Of a stretch of 13,237 nt of DNA, positions 1 to 7,342 are shown piece by piece. Each line of letters starts with the position of its first letter. Positions within the stretch are counted from its first letter, which is position 1. The position numbers were made by a program, and so were the translations under genes. The stretch is from CAYOSU01 sp964406735 (GTDB lineage: Bacteria > Bacillota > Clostridia > Christensenellales > CAMQZB01): contig CAYOSU010000023.1 in NCBI GenBank assembly GCA_964406735.1, forward strand, positions 1 to 13,237. Direction: 5' to 3'. The notes beneath the pieces were generated by a model. It worked only from the letters and a program-made list of their open reading frames with translations. It ran no database searches and was not told the origin of the DNA.

Positions 1-51
1 GAATAATCTCTAACTTCACGCTTGAATATCAAGCAAAATAAAATTAAATTC

Positions 52-84
52 TATCATATGGCGGGCAATTCCCGCCGTATGATA
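52..84. other. Strong intergenic hairpin of unknown role
   Basis: Two 14-base arms (52-65 and 71-84) are complementary except for one G:T wobble and enclose a 5-base loop, CAATT. On the plus strand no T-run follows, so it is a poor terminator in that direction. On the minus strand the hairpin is followed by an AT-rich, T-rich stretch (about 51 down to 36), so a minus-strand terminator is possible. No gene is visible on either side to say what it ends. Confidence 0.5.
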
Positions 85-200
85 AAATATCTGCTTAGTA
101 TATGAAATTTTCAACGTACGTAAAGATCTGTCTGAAGCAGAAACCCTATTATTAGCATATCACAAAAATGCCCTGTAGGGGTAACGAATCCATTTTGATG

Positions 201-230
201 CTCCCACGCTTAACCGCGTGGGAGTTTTTT
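201..230 (+). terminator. Rho-independent terminator, possibly an IS200/IS605-type end hairpin
   Basis: A perfect 9-bp stem CTCCCACGC / GCGTGGGAG (201-209, 216-224) with loop TTAACC is followed by six T (225-230). It works as a plus-strand terminator and insulates the downstream operon. No intact gene precedes it within the window. The preceding bases (about 165-200, with GGGGTAACGAATCC at 177-190) and the CCCACGC...GCGTGGGAG hairpin recall the right ends of IS200/IS605 TnpB elements, so this may be a relic. That reading is from memory of such ends and is tentative. Confidence 0.8.
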
Positions 231-250
231 ATTTAGGAGATCGACCATAC

Positions 251-270
251 TATATCATTATAATGATATA
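251..270. promoter_or_regulatory. Upstream operator palindrome (O1) of the DUF3990/XRE operon
   Basis: A perfect 20-bp palindrome, TATATCATTATAATGATATA, lies just upstream of the -35 box. Its 16-bp core (253-268) differs only at one central base from the core of the second palindrome at 284-299. The centres are 31 bp apart, close to three helical turns, so two bound dimers would sit on the same face of the DNA. The likely ligand is the XRE protein encoded at 992-1639, by analogy with autoregulated toxin-antitoxin operons. Confidence 0.75.
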
Positions 271-274
271 CCTC

Positions 275-303
275 TTGACATTGTATCATTAAAATGATAC
301 AAT
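275..303 (+). promoter_or_regulatory. Sigma-A type promoter of the DUF3990/XRE operon
   Basis: The -35 box TTGACA (275-280) is a full consensus match. A 17-bp spacer separates it from the -10 box TACAAT (298-303). Transcription should begin near 310, giving a leader of about 30 bases before the start codon at 340. The spacer and most of the -10 box lie inside the second palindrome, so a protein bound there would block RNA polymerase. Confidence 0.85.
281..302. promoter_or_regulatory. Promoter-overlapping operator palindrome (O2)
   Basis: Ten-base arms TTGTATCATT (281-290) and AATGATACAA (293-302) flank a 2-base centre. The palindrome fills the promoter spacer and overlaps the -10 box by five bases. 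With the copy at 251-270 it defines the shared operator core TATCATTAWAATGATA. This is a classic arrangement for repression by steric exclusion. Confidence 0.8.
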
Positions 304-339
304 AACTGCAGAAGAAACTATTTCAAAGGTGGTGAAAGG

Positions 340-1011
340 ATGATAATATATCACGGTTCAAAGGATATAATAAAGTTGCCCGAATATGGCAAGTGCAATG
401 CGCAAAACGACTATGGCTTGGGTTTTTATTGTACTGAAAGCATAGAGCTTGCCAAAGAGTGGGCGTGTTCTGATAGTGAGACTAACGGCTATGCGAACGA
501 ATACGAGATAGATCTCGATTCCTACGACGTTCTCGATCTGCGAGAAGATCGCTATTCGATACTCAACTGGATGGCGATACTCTTAAAGCACAGGACTTTT
601 GACGTTAACAACACGGTATCGTTGCAGGCAAAGGACTATCTGCTTGAATACTTCTATGTTGACGTCAGTCGCTACGATATAATAATAGGCTATCGTGCCG
701 ATGATTCTTATTTCAGCTTTGCCAAGGATTTCATAAACAACACGATATCCGTCAGTCGTCTTGAAGAAGCAATGCGTCTCGGCGAGCTTGGTGTGCAGAT
801 AGTTTTAAAGTCTCAAAAAGCTTTCGACGGCTTGAAGTATAAGGGCTATAAGGCTGCCGAAAGCAAGGAGTATTATGTAAAAAAGGTAAGCCGAGACAAA
901 AATGCAAGGGAACGCTATTTCAATTGCATAAGGGGCGGTTCTGTCGTCAACGACGTATTTGTCGTAGATGTTATGAGGAGAGGATTAAAAAATGGCGATA
1001 AGATCTTATGA
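340..1011 (+). CDS. DUF3990-family protein, putative ADP-ribosyltransferase-fold toxin
   Basis: The 223-residue protein matches my recollection of the DUF3990 family: an N-terminal YHGS (4-7), then DYGLGFYCTE (24-33), and LGVQIVLKSQKAF (149-162). The H, Y and Q/E positions in these motifs fit the NAD-binding triad of ADP-ribosyltransferase-fold proteins, the fold to which this family is usually assigned; no biochemical role is established for this protein. There is no signal peptide or membrane segment, so it should be cytoplasmic. The ATG has a good ribosome binding site (AGGTGG at 327-332). The end overlaps the next gene by 20 bases, which implies translational coupling. The tail (about 180-223) is basic. 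The partner gene carries a DNA-binding domain and the promoter carries twin operators, so I infer a toxin-antitoxin or related stress/defence module with this as the effector. The target is unknown. Family assignment is fairly firm, toxin role moderate. Confidence 0.75.
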   Translation: MIIYHGSKDIIKLPEYGKCNAQNDYGLGFYCTESIELAKEWACSDSETNGYANEYEIDLDSYDVLDLREDRYSILNWMAILLKHRTFDVNNTVSLQAKDYLLEYFYVDVSRYDIIIGYRADDSYFSFAKDFINNTISVSRLEEAMRLGELGVQIVLKSQKAFDGLKYKGYKAAESKEYYVKKVSRDKNARERYFNCIRGGSVVNDVFVVDVMRRGLKNGDKIL

Positions 1012-1639
1012 TTCAAGGTACGTTGAAGCCGTAGCCGATAATCTCGGTGCGATGTTTGAATACGCCGCAAATTGTGGATATGAACCGCAGGTCTTTTGGG
1101 ATACCTTCACCTCGTCCACAGTTGCCAAGAGAATAGAGGAGGGCAATCCTCGTTATTTGGTAGGACTCTCGGCGAAAGACCTGCTTTTAAAAGTAACCGA
1201 AGAAAGCGGAAACAGAGTCGATATTTCAGCGTTATATCTCTTTTTTGACCGTTCCGAGTATTATTGGGCAGGCTGGGCGTTAGCGCAGTATCAATGGAAG
1301 ACCTCGCTGTCGTTTTACGACCTCAACAAGGCTTTCCCTATACAAAAAGTCTTGTCGCTGTACCCGACCCTTCACGAAGCCGATATTACGAAATTTTACG
1401 AGACTGCCAATGCATATGTCAATGCGCAGTCAAAAGAAACCAACTTAAAGCGTATAAGGCGTGCGAGCGGCTTGTCGCAAAGTCAGCTTGCGAAAAAAGC
1501 CGACGTTTCACTGCGTAGCATTCAGATGTATGAACAGCGCCGCAACGACGTAAATAAAGCCCAAGCTGACGTCATTCTTCGTCTTGCTAAGACCCTTGGC
1601 TGTAAGCTCGAAGACCTTCTCGAACCCACCCACAACTGA
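992..1639 (+). CDS. XRE-family HTH protein with unknown N-terminal domain, putative antitoxin/autorepressor
   Basis: The 215-residue protein has two parts. Residues about 150-210 are a typical XRE/HTH_3 helix-turn-helix (LSQSQLAKKADVSLRSIQMY at 161-180, then a LGCKLEDLL ending). Residues 1-145 form an aromatic-rich domain that I do not recognise (FWDTFTSS at 35-42, ARIEEG-like KRIEEGNPRYLVG at 46-58, and YYWAGWALAQYQW at 90-102). The C-terminal position of the HTH is unusual for a plain regulator and fits an antitoxin whose other domain binds the partner. The ATG at 992 lies inside the end of the DUF3990 gene and has its own site (GGAGAGGA, 977-984). The best guess is that it binds the two palindromes upstream of the operon and neutralises or regulates the first protein. 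A simple regulator role remains possible. A bidirectional hairpin terminator follows. Confidence 0.75.
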   Translation: MAIRSYDSRYVEAVADNLGAMFEYAANCGYEPQVFWDTFTSSTVAKRIEEGNPRYLVGLSAKDLLLKVTEESGNRVDISALYLFFDRSEYYWAGWALAQYQWKTSLSFYDLNKAFPIQKVLSLYPTLHEADITKFYETANAYVNAQSKETNLKRIRRASGLSQSQLAKKADVSLRSIQMYEQRRNDVNKAQADVILRLAKTLGCKLEDLLEPTHN

Positions 1640-1672
1640 TCGAGCCTAATAAAACTCAAAACCCGACAACAA

Positions 1673-1698
1673 AAAAAAGCCCTGTAAAGGGCTTTTTT
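1673..1698. terminator. Bidirectional rho-independent terminator between convergent genes
   Basis: The stem AAAAAAGCCC / GGGCTTTTTT (1673-1682, 1689-1698) with loop TGTAAA has A and T runs that serve both strands. It ends the XRE gene on the plus strand and the acyltransferase gene on the minus strand. The minus-strand stop codon (1700-1698) touches the stem. The same hairpin sequence recurs at 4948-4969. Confidence 0.9.
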
Positions 1699-2960
1699 CA
1701 CACTTTCGTCAATTTATACAGCTCTTCCGTCGCAAGCCTTGTCTTTGCCACGACGTCGCCGCAATTTTTTGGGAAGCAATAATACGTTTCCTTGCCGTTG
1801 CCGATGCATATCATATCGCCGATCTCGTACCAGAAATAGTCCGAATAAAGCGAATACGAGCTGATAGGCTTTTGCGAGTAGTTTATCTTACCGTCGCAGC
1901 CGACGAGGCTAAAACCGTCCTTGTCGTGCCTTAAAACGCCGCTTCCGACCTTATATATCGAGTCGGTGTTGACGAGCATAAAAATATCCACGTCGCATTT
2001 AAGGCTATAGCTCCCCGACAATATCTCCTCACGCACGCACTCACGCTCCCAGGCGTACCAGTCGGGCACGTGGTCAAACCTCGTGTCGCCGTCCTGCGCC
2101 TTGAGGTAGCCGTACTCCGTCAGCTCGTAGCTCTTGCCGCAGGCGTTACACCGAATAGTGGTGTCTGCGCCTTCCATAAAGCCCTCCTTGCCGCAGTGCG
2201 GGCACTTATATAGCACCCTGTTCAGCCCCTCGGCTCTGAACGGCTCGTCAATCTTGACGTTGTTCTCCTGCTGCCAGCGGAAGTTGTCGAACGTGAACTG
2301 CTCCTTGAGCTTTTCGTTGATCTCCTTGACGCTCGCCTTTTCAAGCTCCTCGGGTGAGAAGATATAGCTGATGTCCGCCGAGACGTTCACCTTGCGTAGC
2401 TTCAGATTGTTGTAAAGCGGATCTCTCGCAAATGCGCCGTATGTCTTGACCATAACGACCGGCACTTTCATATATTTCAGGCACTTGCCGACGCCCTCGG
2501 GAAGTGGCGTAGCCGTCCCGTCGAACGAATAGCTCGCTTCGGGGTACATAAGCACCGAGCTTTTCAGCGTTTTAAGGCAATAATGGATGTTTTTAACGAG
2601 GTTTATGTCCGTGATGAACTTGTTTGTGGGTACGCACCCAAGGCTTCTCATAAGCCAATATTTGCCCACAAAACCGTCGTACGTGCATACGATGTTCATC
2701 GGTCGGGGATAAAACACCGACGTTGCGATCTTGAGGTCGATAAACGCCGAGTGATTCATCAAAATTATGCACGGCTCGTCCTTGCCAAGCCTTTCCATGC
2801 CGAACTCACGGTAAGAAAAATTCGTTGCCTTGAGGTCGGCGTAAGACACCACCTTAAGCAGCGTCCTGAACAGCATGCTCGGCTTCTTCGGCACGAACAC
2901 CTCGTTCTTGGCAAGCGCCAACACCTCTTCAAGACTCTTTTCGCTCTTTTTTATCTTCAT
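1698..2960 (-). CDS. PlsC-like 1-acyl-glycerol-3-phosphate acyltransferase family protein with zinc ribbon
   Basis: The 420-residue protein has the glycerolipid acyltransferase HX4D motif (NHSAFID, H70 and D75) and the second block PEASYS (140-145), where the usual PEG of the family is PEA. Residues about 35-230 form the acyltransferase domain, which would transfer an acyl chain to a lysophospholipid or similar acceptor at the inner membrane face. The rest is not standard. A CxxC...CxxC zinc ribbon (C253, C256, C271, C274) is followed by a domain of about 130 residues with no recognised family. Ordinary PlsC proteins are about 200-250 residues, so this is an extended form. The ATG at 2960 has a site AGGGAGAAGG just upstream. 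The gene stands alone; its upstream region runs within 70 bases into repeats. The acceptor substrate cannot be read from sequence, and some members of this superfamily act on other lipids. Confidence 0.8.
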   Translation of the reverse strand: MKIKKSEKSLEEVLALAKNEVFVPKKPSMLFRTLLKVVSYADLKATNFSYREFGMERLGKDEPCIILMNHSAFIDLKIATSVFYPRPMNIVCTYDGFVGKYWLMRSLGCVPTNKFITDINLVKNIHYCLKTLKSSVLMYPEASYSFDGTATPLPEGVGKCLKYMKVPVVMVKTYGAFARDPLYNNLKLRKVNVSADISYIFSPEELEKASVKEINEKLKEQFTFDNFRWQQENNVKIDEPFRAEGLNRVLYKCPHCGKEGFMEGADTTIRCNACGKSYELTEYGYLKAQDGDTRFDHVPDWYAWERECVREEILSGSYSLKCDVDIFMLVNTDSIYKVGSGVLRHDKDGFSLVGCDGKINYSQKPISSYSLYSDYFWYEIGDMICIGNGKETYYCFPKNCGDVVAKTRLATEELYKLTKV

Positions 2961-3026
2961 AGCCTTCTCCCTATATTTTCCAAAAATTTATTCCGCCGCC
3001 GTAGTCTAATAACTCGACCGCAACGC

Positions 3027-3124
3027 TTCACTCTTCACTCTTCACTATTCACTCTTCACTTGTGGCGAAGCCACACAAGGCTCCTTTGTGTAAAGGGAGC
3101 TGTCTGCGGAGCAGACTGAGGGAT
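3027..3124. repeat. Dispersed hairpin-rich repeat, copy 1
   Basis: The element begins with five TTCACTC-type heptamers (3027-3060, one variant TTCACTA). A 6-bp hairpin follows, TGTGGC-GAA-GCCACA (3061-3075), then a second hairpin CTCCTTT-GTGT-AAAGGGAG (3081-3099) and a third GTCTGC-GGA-GCAGAC (3102-3116). It ends in TGAGGGATTGTT. The same blocks recur at 3193-3290, 12951-12999 and 13158-13237. It looks like a non-coding REP- or MITE-like intergenic repeat. It lies 66 bases upstream of the acyltransferase start. Confidence 0.85.
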
Positions 3125-3192
3125 TGTTTATTACCGTAATTCTTCCCTCAAACAAATGATAGAACCCAAAACCTCATTTCCTAAAAAGTTTG

Positions 3193-3329
3193 AATAATAA
3201 CCCAACCACAACTATTCACTCTTCACTTGTGGCGAAGCCACACAAGCCTCCCTCCGAGAGGGAGGGGGACCGCGTAAGCGGTGGAAGGAGACTAACGGAA
3301 GTAACTACTCCCAACAAACTCCGCTTCAC
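3193..3329. repeat. Dispersed hairpin-rich repeat, copy 2
   Basis: The block AATAATAACCCAACCACAAC (3193-3212) leads into TTCACT-type heptamers, the same TGTGGC-GAA-GCCACA hairpin (3229-3243), a different stem CCTCCCTC-CGA-GAGGGAGG (3247-3265) and a third stem ACCGC-GTAA-GCGGT (3269-3282). A tail with CAAACTCCGCTTCAC (3315-3329) follows. The first and last blocks are shared with the repeat region near 13019-13237. The central stems differ in sequence but are conserved as stems, which suggests that RNA or DNA structure is kept. Confidence 0.8.
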
Positions 3330-3332
3330 ACT

Positions 3333-3655
3333 CTCACTCTGCTCAACGCTCCGCACTCCGCTCAATGCTCTCACTTCGCTTCCGCTCTCACTCCGCTTCC
3401 GCTCTCACTTCGCTTCCGCTCTCGCTCCGCTTCCGCTCTCGCTTCGCTTCCGCTCTCACTTCGCTTCCGCTCTCGCTTCGCTTCCGCTCTCACTTCGCTT
3501 CCGCTCTCACTCCGCTCAATGCTCTCACTTCGCTTCCGCTCTCACTCCGCTTCCGCTCTCGCTCTGCTTTACGCTCTCACTTCGCTTCCGCTCTCACTTC
3601 GCTTCCGCTCTCGCTTCGCTTCCGCTCTCGCTCTGCTTTACGCTCTCACTTCGCC
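3333..3655. repeat. 17-bp tandem repeat array (about 18 units)
   Basis: About 18 head-to-tail units run from 3333 to 3644, plus a partial unit, with consensus CTCRCTYCGCTTCCGCT. Most units are exactly 17 bp; a few variants are 18-19 bp (for example 3506-3523, 3558-3575, 3627-3644). Variation is mostly confined to two positions, A/G at base 4 and T/C at base 7. There are no spacers between units, so it is not a CRISPR array. Because the unit contains no stop in any of three frames, long open frames cross it with a 17-residue protein period; these are artefacts of the repeat. The role is unknown. The tail of the adjoining dispersed repeat resembles a unit and may be the source. Confidence 0.9.
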
Positions 3656-3905
3656 GCCCGAAAACGAACGATTTTGCTGTTTCGTTCATTATACCATTAA
3701 ATCCCACCGCAAGCAAGGGAAAAGCATTAAAAAAGCGTTTTTCCCACGCCAAATATGCACGTTTTGGCAAATGTAAGGCAATATATAACAAAAAATCGCA
3801 TTCGCAACCTATAGTTGCGGAAAATTCAATCTAAAATCGGTGGACGAAACAGCCTTTTCGGTGTTAAAATGCAGTCGTAAACAAGGAAGCGAAACACCCT
3901 TCGCC
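3656..3905. other. Gene-free AT-rich stretch
   Basis: I see no supported gene here. The open frame on the plus strand is a run-out of the tandem array and has no ribosome binding site of its own. A short hairpin CGCAAC-CTATA-GTTGCG lies at 3803-3819. No T-run follows it. Confidence 0.5.
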
Positions 3906-3906
3906 C

Positions 3907-3935
3907 TTGAAATAAACAAGTTTTAGTGCTAAAAT
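3907..3935 (+). promoter_or_regulatory. Promoter of the XRE membrane regulator gene
   Basis: The -35 box TTGAAA (3907-3912), a 17-bp spacer and the -10 box TAAAAT (3930-3935) form a good sigma-A promoter. An extended -10 TGC (3927-3929) strengthens it. The predicted start, near 3942, leaves a leader of about 30 bases with the ribosome binding site AAAGGAG at 3957-3963. Confidence 0.75.
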
Positions 3936-3971
3936 AAAAATACATATATCGGAACGAAAGGAGAAATTATT

Positions 3972-4847
3972 ATGACGGTAGAAATCGGCGACAGATTGGC
4001 GAGCTTAAGGAAAGCGCACGGCTATTCCCAAGAGGAGCTTGCCGACAAAATAGGCGTATCGAGGCAAGCGGTATCCAAGTGGGAGAGGACTGAGTCCAGC
4101 CCCGATACGGACAATCTGATAGCACTTGCAAACCTGTACGGCGTATCGCTTGATGAGCTTGTAGGCATAAGCGCAGGCGTAGATACGTCGTATGCGAGCG
4201 AAAAAAAGTCCGACGACGAGGTGTTCGATGCCTTAGAGGATCTCGAAAACTTGAAAGACGACGAGGACGATAACGGCGAAGACGACGACAGTACAATAGT
4301 GCTTGACCTTGACGGTCTTGACGATGCTATAAAAAATAAGATAAAGACCGAGGCGAAAAAGAGCTCGAAAAACCGCCACGTAAGGGGCGATAAAATAGGG
4401 GACACTGTCGCAGGTATAACGGCAGTTCTCGCAATGATCACGTACCTCGTACTCGGCTTCACGACCAAGCGTGGCTGGGCGATAGGTTGGACGCTCTTCA
4501 TACTGATTCCTGTCTTTGGCTCCTTGGCGGAAGCCATCGTAGTCCGAGACGCAGAGGATTTCGCATTCCCGATCCTCATAGCATTCGCATATCTGTTCGG
4601 CGGCATGCACTGGGGACTTTGGCATCCCTACTGGATCGAGTTTGCGCTCATTCCCCTATACTACATAATAGTCGAGCTTATCAAAAAAGCGATGGGCAAG
4701 AACGACGACGATGACGATTATGACGACGACGGACATATCGTCAAGCTTAAAAATAAAGACGGCAAGGTAGTGATCTCAAAGGATAAAGACCACGTAAGCG
4801 TAGACGTCCCCGGCGTCAAAATAGACGTCGAAAACGTCAGGAAATAA
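3972..4847 (+). CDS. XRE-family regulator with C-terminal membrane domain
   Basis: The 291-residue protein opens with a textbook XRE helix-turn-helix (residues 4-62; YSQEELADKIGVSRQAVSKW at 18-37). A very acidic linker follows (about 80-120, many Asp/Glu), then a basic patch (124-139). Hydrophobic segments at roughly 144-163, 168-190, 196-214 and 220-238 should make three or four membrane helices. The tail is an Asp cluster (245-253) plus a short segment with alternating hydrophobic residues (256-288). A DNA-binding domain tied to a membrane suggests a membrane-anchored regulator that senses an envelope or membrane signal. This fusion type is common in Bacillota, but the signal and targets are not known here. 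The ATG has AAAGGAG eight bases upstream and its own promoter and terminator, so it is monocistronic. It might act on the divergent or convergent neighbours, but no matching operator was found. Confidence 0.8.
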   Translation: MTVEIGDRLASLRKAHGYSQEELADKIGVSRQAVSKWERTESSPDTDNLIALANLYGVSLDELVGISAGVDTSYASEKKSDDEVFDALEDLENLKDDEDDNGEDDDSTIVLDLDGLDDAIKNKIKTEAKKSSKNRHVRGDKIGDTVAGITAVLAMITYLVLGFTTKRGWAIGWTLFILIPVFGSLAEAIVVRDAEDFAFPILIAFAYLFGGMHWGLWHPYWIEFALIPLYYIIVELIKKAMGKNDDDDDYDDDGHIVKLKNKDGKVVISKDKDHVSVDVPGVKIDVENVRK

Positions 4848-4907
4848 CGCAACGCCAAACGCAAATTGGAGTTAACAAGCAGCGAACAAACAACAAAAAC
4901 TCACAAA

Positions 4908-4935
4908 GGCAGAGAGCTAACACTCTCTGCCTTTT
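4908..4935 (+). terminator. Rho-independent terminator of the XRE membrane regulator
   Basis: A perfect 9-bp stem GGCAGAGAG / CTCTCTGCC (4908-4916, 4923-4931) with loop CTAACA is followed by TTTTCT. It lies 60 bases after the stop codon at 4847. Confidence 0.9.
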
Positions 4936-4947
4936 CTAATAAAAACA

Positions 4948-4969
4948 AAAAGCCCTGTAAAGGGCTTTT
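4948..4969. terminator. Terminator of the minus-strand TetR operon (bidirectional)
   Basis: The stem AAAAGCCC / GGGCTTTT (4948-4955, 4962-4969) with loop TGTAAA sits right after the stop of the TetR gene (4977-4975) on the minus strand. There it is followed by a T-rich run. It can also back up the plus-strand terminator at 4908-4935. Its core and loop are identical to the terminator at 1673-1698. Confidence 0.85.
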
Positions 4970-4974
4970 CTCAC

Positions 4975-5568
4975 TTAAAAAGCATTTCTCGGTCCGATAC
5001 AGCACCGCTCGATAAGCCCCGTTATCTTTTCGATAGGCTCCTTGCAGTCGTTTTCGATCCACCTCGACACGATAGCCGAACAGCCGTTGATATAAAAGTC
5101 AATGAGGTATCGCTTTTCGTCCTCTGGAACGCCGAACCGCTCTAAAATAGGGTCGAAAATGTGCTTAAACATCTTGTTGTAAGACGTTGCGACGTTGAAT
5201 CTCCCGGGGTGCTGGATAGTAGCCAAGAACACCCTCTTATACTCCTTGACGAAGTTAAGGTACGGCGCAAGGTACTCGGGCGTAACGAGAACGAGCTCCG
5301 ACTTATCCATCGTCGACAGCTTTTTAATAAAATCATCACCGTCCTTGTCGAAATAGGACATAAAGACGTCGCTCATATACGCCATACTCTCCTCGAGCAG
5401 GTCGTAAGTGTTATCGTAGTGCAGATAAAAAGTCGAGCGATTGACCTCGGCTTCGATACAAACGTCCTTGACGGTAATAAAGTCAAGGTCCTTGTTTTCC
5501 AAAAGCCTGATGAGAGCCTCGTCCATCTTTTTAGCGGTATTAAAATATTTACTTTCCGATTTATTCAA
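4975..5568 (-). CDS. TetR/AcrR-family transcriptional regulator
   Basis: The 197-residue protein has a TetR N-terminal helix-turn-helix: ITVKDVCIEAEVNRSTFYLH (31-50) followed by YDNTYDLLEE (51-60), the family's usual signature. Residues 61-197 form the variable all-helical ligand-binding and dimerisation part; the ligand is not readable. The start is a TTG (5568-5566) with AGGAG eight bases upstream (5580-5576). It overlaps the end of the preceding gene by eight bases. An internal ATG at residue 15 would cut into the region before the HTH and has no comparable site, so TTG is preferred. It is the last gene of a four-gene minus-strand operon and most likely represses that operon, with release by a small molecule or membrane-active compound. 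That role is inferred from position. A hairpin terminator follows at once. Confidence 0.85.
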   Translation of the reverse strand: MNKSESKYFNTAKKMDEALIRLLENKDLDFITVKDVCIEAEVNRSTFYLHYDNTYDLLEESMAYMSDVFMSYFDKDGDDFIKKLSTMDKSELVLVTPEYLAPYLNFVKEYKRVFLATIQHPGRFNVATSYNKMFKHIFDPILERFGVPEDEKRYLIDFYINGCSAIVSRWIENDCKEPIEKITGLIERCCIGPRNAF

Positions 5569-6487
5569 AAAAGTTCTCCTTATTTACGAGCGATCTTCTC
5601 TTCCTTGATGAAAAATATAACATAAAAACGGATGAGAAAGCAATCAAAACGACGACACCGACTCCCGTAAGGGTATTCATCAGAAGCCTGAAATACTCGT
5701 CGTTTTGCGAAAAAGTAGTTATCATAGCGGTCTGCAACGCAAACAGCGACATCAACGCCGTATCGACGTTGATCACCTTCGAAAAGGTGATAGATAGCTT
5801 TCCGACCTTTCTGTACTTGATGATGTTGATAATAGCCTTGGTAAAGGTATAAAAGGTGTGTGCTGCCGAAAGGTATATGACGTACGACGGATAAATGTAC
5901 GACGAGTTGAGAAATACGACTTGGCATACGATACCGACAGCAGGAATGTTGACCAAAAAGAGGAGCACGGACAAAAATATCACTCTTTTCGAGAGAAAAA
6001 GTTCGCCGTCCTCTCTTTGAGACGCCTTCATCGAAACGACGAATAAAAGCCCCTTTATCACCACCAAAAGCAGGTAATACCCTGCGATCGTGATAGACCA
6101 CACCGACGAGTACATAAATCCCGTAACGAACTTAAACGCCATGTAGGCAAGGTTAACGAGCGTTCCCTCCAAGAGCAGAACGTTGGATTTAAACGCCACG
6201 TCCTCGTTGTAACGTTTCCAGAATGCCGTATTTTTGAAGCTCGTAACGACCTTGCTGTCCTCAAACCCCGTTTTTGCGCTTTTGATAAGCCTGATAGTGC
6301 CGAAAACTGCGACGGTTAGAGCGTATGCGGACGCAACGTATGCGACGTAGTGCAGATATTCCGGTGCAGTATCGTCGTAAAAGACGTAAAATAACAGCCC
6401 GAATGACACAAAGCAAACTAGCCACGCTAAAAGGCGTGGCGGCTCGCAAATTTTTTTCAATATCTCAAGAAATCTCTTTCCCGTCAT
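5561..6487 (-). CDS. Polytopic membrane protein of unknown function
   Basis: The 308-residue protein is strongly hydrophobic, with likely membrane helices near 19-37, 45-67, 103-123, 129-152, 169-191, 198-222, 243-258 and 271-293, so about eight passes. The loop at 68-100 is charged and the C-terminus is basic (RKRRS, 295-299), as expected for a cytoplasmic tail. I recognise no family and no catalytic or transporter motif. The ATG (6487-6485) overlaps the TAA of the previous gene by one base (TAATG), with GAAGAAGAG upstream, so translation is coupled. Its own end overlaps the TetR gene by eight bases. The operon of small membrane proteins, a polytopic protein and TetR resembles regulated membrane-stress or efflux cassettes, but nothing in the sequence identifies a substrate. 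Confidence 0.75.
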   Translation of the reverse strand: MTGKRFLEILKKICEPPRLLAWLVCFVSFGLLFYVFYDDTAPEYLHYVAYVASAYALTVAVFGTIRLIKSAKTGFEDSKVVTSFKNTAFWKRYNEDVAFKSNVLLLEGTLVNLAYMAFKFVTGFMYSSVWSITIAGYYLLLVVIKGLLFVVSMKASQREDGELFLSKRVIFLSVLLFLVNIPAVGIVCQVVFLNSSYIYPSYVIYLSAAHTFYTFTKAIINIIKYRKVGKLSITFSKVINVDTALMSLFALQTAMITTFSQNDEYFRLLMNTLTGVGVVVLIAFSSVFMLYFSSRKRRSLVNKENFFE

Positions 6488-6843
6488 TACTCTTCTTCGC
6501 TTATCTCTTTGGCAAGCTCGATTATTTCGTAAGCGTATTTCTCTTTACCCTTAGCCAATATCTTTTGATAGATAGGGGGATTGATCGTCATAAGAGCCAT
6601 TCCGATAAGTCCGATGATGATTCCGAGCACCATAGAAGCGGTCGTGCCTGCGCCGATTATCTTCATCGAGAGGCAAAGTCCCGTACCGAAAATGAGTGCA
6701 GCGATAACGCCGAAGGTATAAGTAAATACCATTGCAGGCATTTTAGCCTTTCTGTCGAGCTTTCTGAGAGCTACTACCTTAGAAGCCTTCTTGGGTGCGT
6801 ATTCATTAGCGATCTGTTCTGCATAGATTTTATCCGTATTCAT
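6487..6843 (-). CDS. Small two-helix membrane protein, paralogue B
   Basis: This 118-residue protein is about three quarters identical to the product of the adjacent gene at 6885-7241, so the pair is a tandem duplication. The N-terminal 37 residues are polar and basic. Two membrane helices follow (about 39-64 and 67-92, with GAGTTASMVLG between or at the start of the second), then a charged helical C-terminus ending EISEEE. Both ends are likely cytoplasmic. The ATG has AAGGAG upstream. The stop shares one base with the next start. Some database entries for similar proteins carry the name dihydropteridine reductase; nothing here (no Rossmann or nitroreductase motif) supports that, and I would not transfer it. 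Function unknown. Confidence 0.75.
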   Translation of the reverse strand: MNTDKIYAEQIANEYAPKKASKVVALRKLDRKAKMPAMVFTYTFGVIAALIFGTGLCLSMKIIGAGTTASMVLGIIIGLIGMALMTINPPIYQKILAKGKEKYAYEIIELAKEISEEE

Positions 6844-6884
6844 TGTGTTTTCTCCTTGTGTTGTATTTTTAAGATGTGGTTTGA

Positions 6885-7241
6885 TTATTCTTCTTCGCTT
6901 ATTTCTTTTGCAAGCTTGATTATCTCGTCTGCGTATTTTTTCTTGCCGTTATTTAAAAGCTTCGTGTAGATAGGATAGTTTATCGACATAAGTCCCATTC
7001 CGACAAGTCCGATGACGATTCCAAGTACCATAGAAGCGGTCGTGCCGGATCCGATGACCTTCATAGCAAGGCACATTCCCGTACCTAAAATAAGTGATGC
7101 GACAGAACCGAAAGTATAGGTGAATACCGTTGCGGGAAGCTTAGCCTTTTTGTCGAGGTTTTTAAGCTCTACTACTTTAGATGTTTTCTTGGGTGCGTAA
7201 TCGTTAGCTACCTGCTCTGCAAAAATTTTGTCTGTGTTCAT
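6885..7241 (-). CDS. Small two-helix membrane protein, paralogue A
   Basis: This is the first gene of the minus-strand operon and encodes 118 residues, the same length as the following paralogue with no gaps in alignment. The ends are best conserved: MNTDKI at the start, EISEEE at the end, and GTTASMVLG (66-74) at the start of the second helix. Most substitutions are conservative (V/I, L/M, S/A), which argues that both copies are under selection and not decaying. Predicted helices are near 39-64 and 67-92. The ATG has AGGAG eight bases upstream, and a promoter lies at 7341-7314. It may form homo- or hetero-oligomers with paralogue B, by analogy with paired small membrane proteins. Function unknown. 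Confidence 0.75.
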   Translation of the reverse strand: MNTDKIFAEQVANDYAPKKTSKVVELKNLDKKAKLPATVFTYTFGSVASLILGTGMCLAMKVIGSGTTASMVLGIVIGLVGMGLMSINYPIYTKLLNNGKKKYADEIIKLAKEISEEE

Positions 7242-7313
7242 TGTTTTTATCTCCTGAAATTTTATTTTCTTATTTTCGAGGGGCGACCTGTTTTTCCGTC
7301 CCTTACGTTATGT

Positions 7314-7341
7314 AGTATACACCAAAAAGCTTAAAAGTCAG
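7314..7341 (-). promoter_or_regulatory. Promoter of the minus-strand membrane-protein/TetR operon
   Basis: Read on the minus strand, a -35-like CTGACT (7341-7336) is 16 bp from a -10 box TATACT (7319-7314). Transcription would start near 7307, giving a leader of about 65 bases to the ATG at 7241. The -35 is imperfect, so the promoter may depend on an activator or be weak. No clear TetR palindrome overlaps it. Confidence 0.55.
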
Positions 7342-7342
7342 G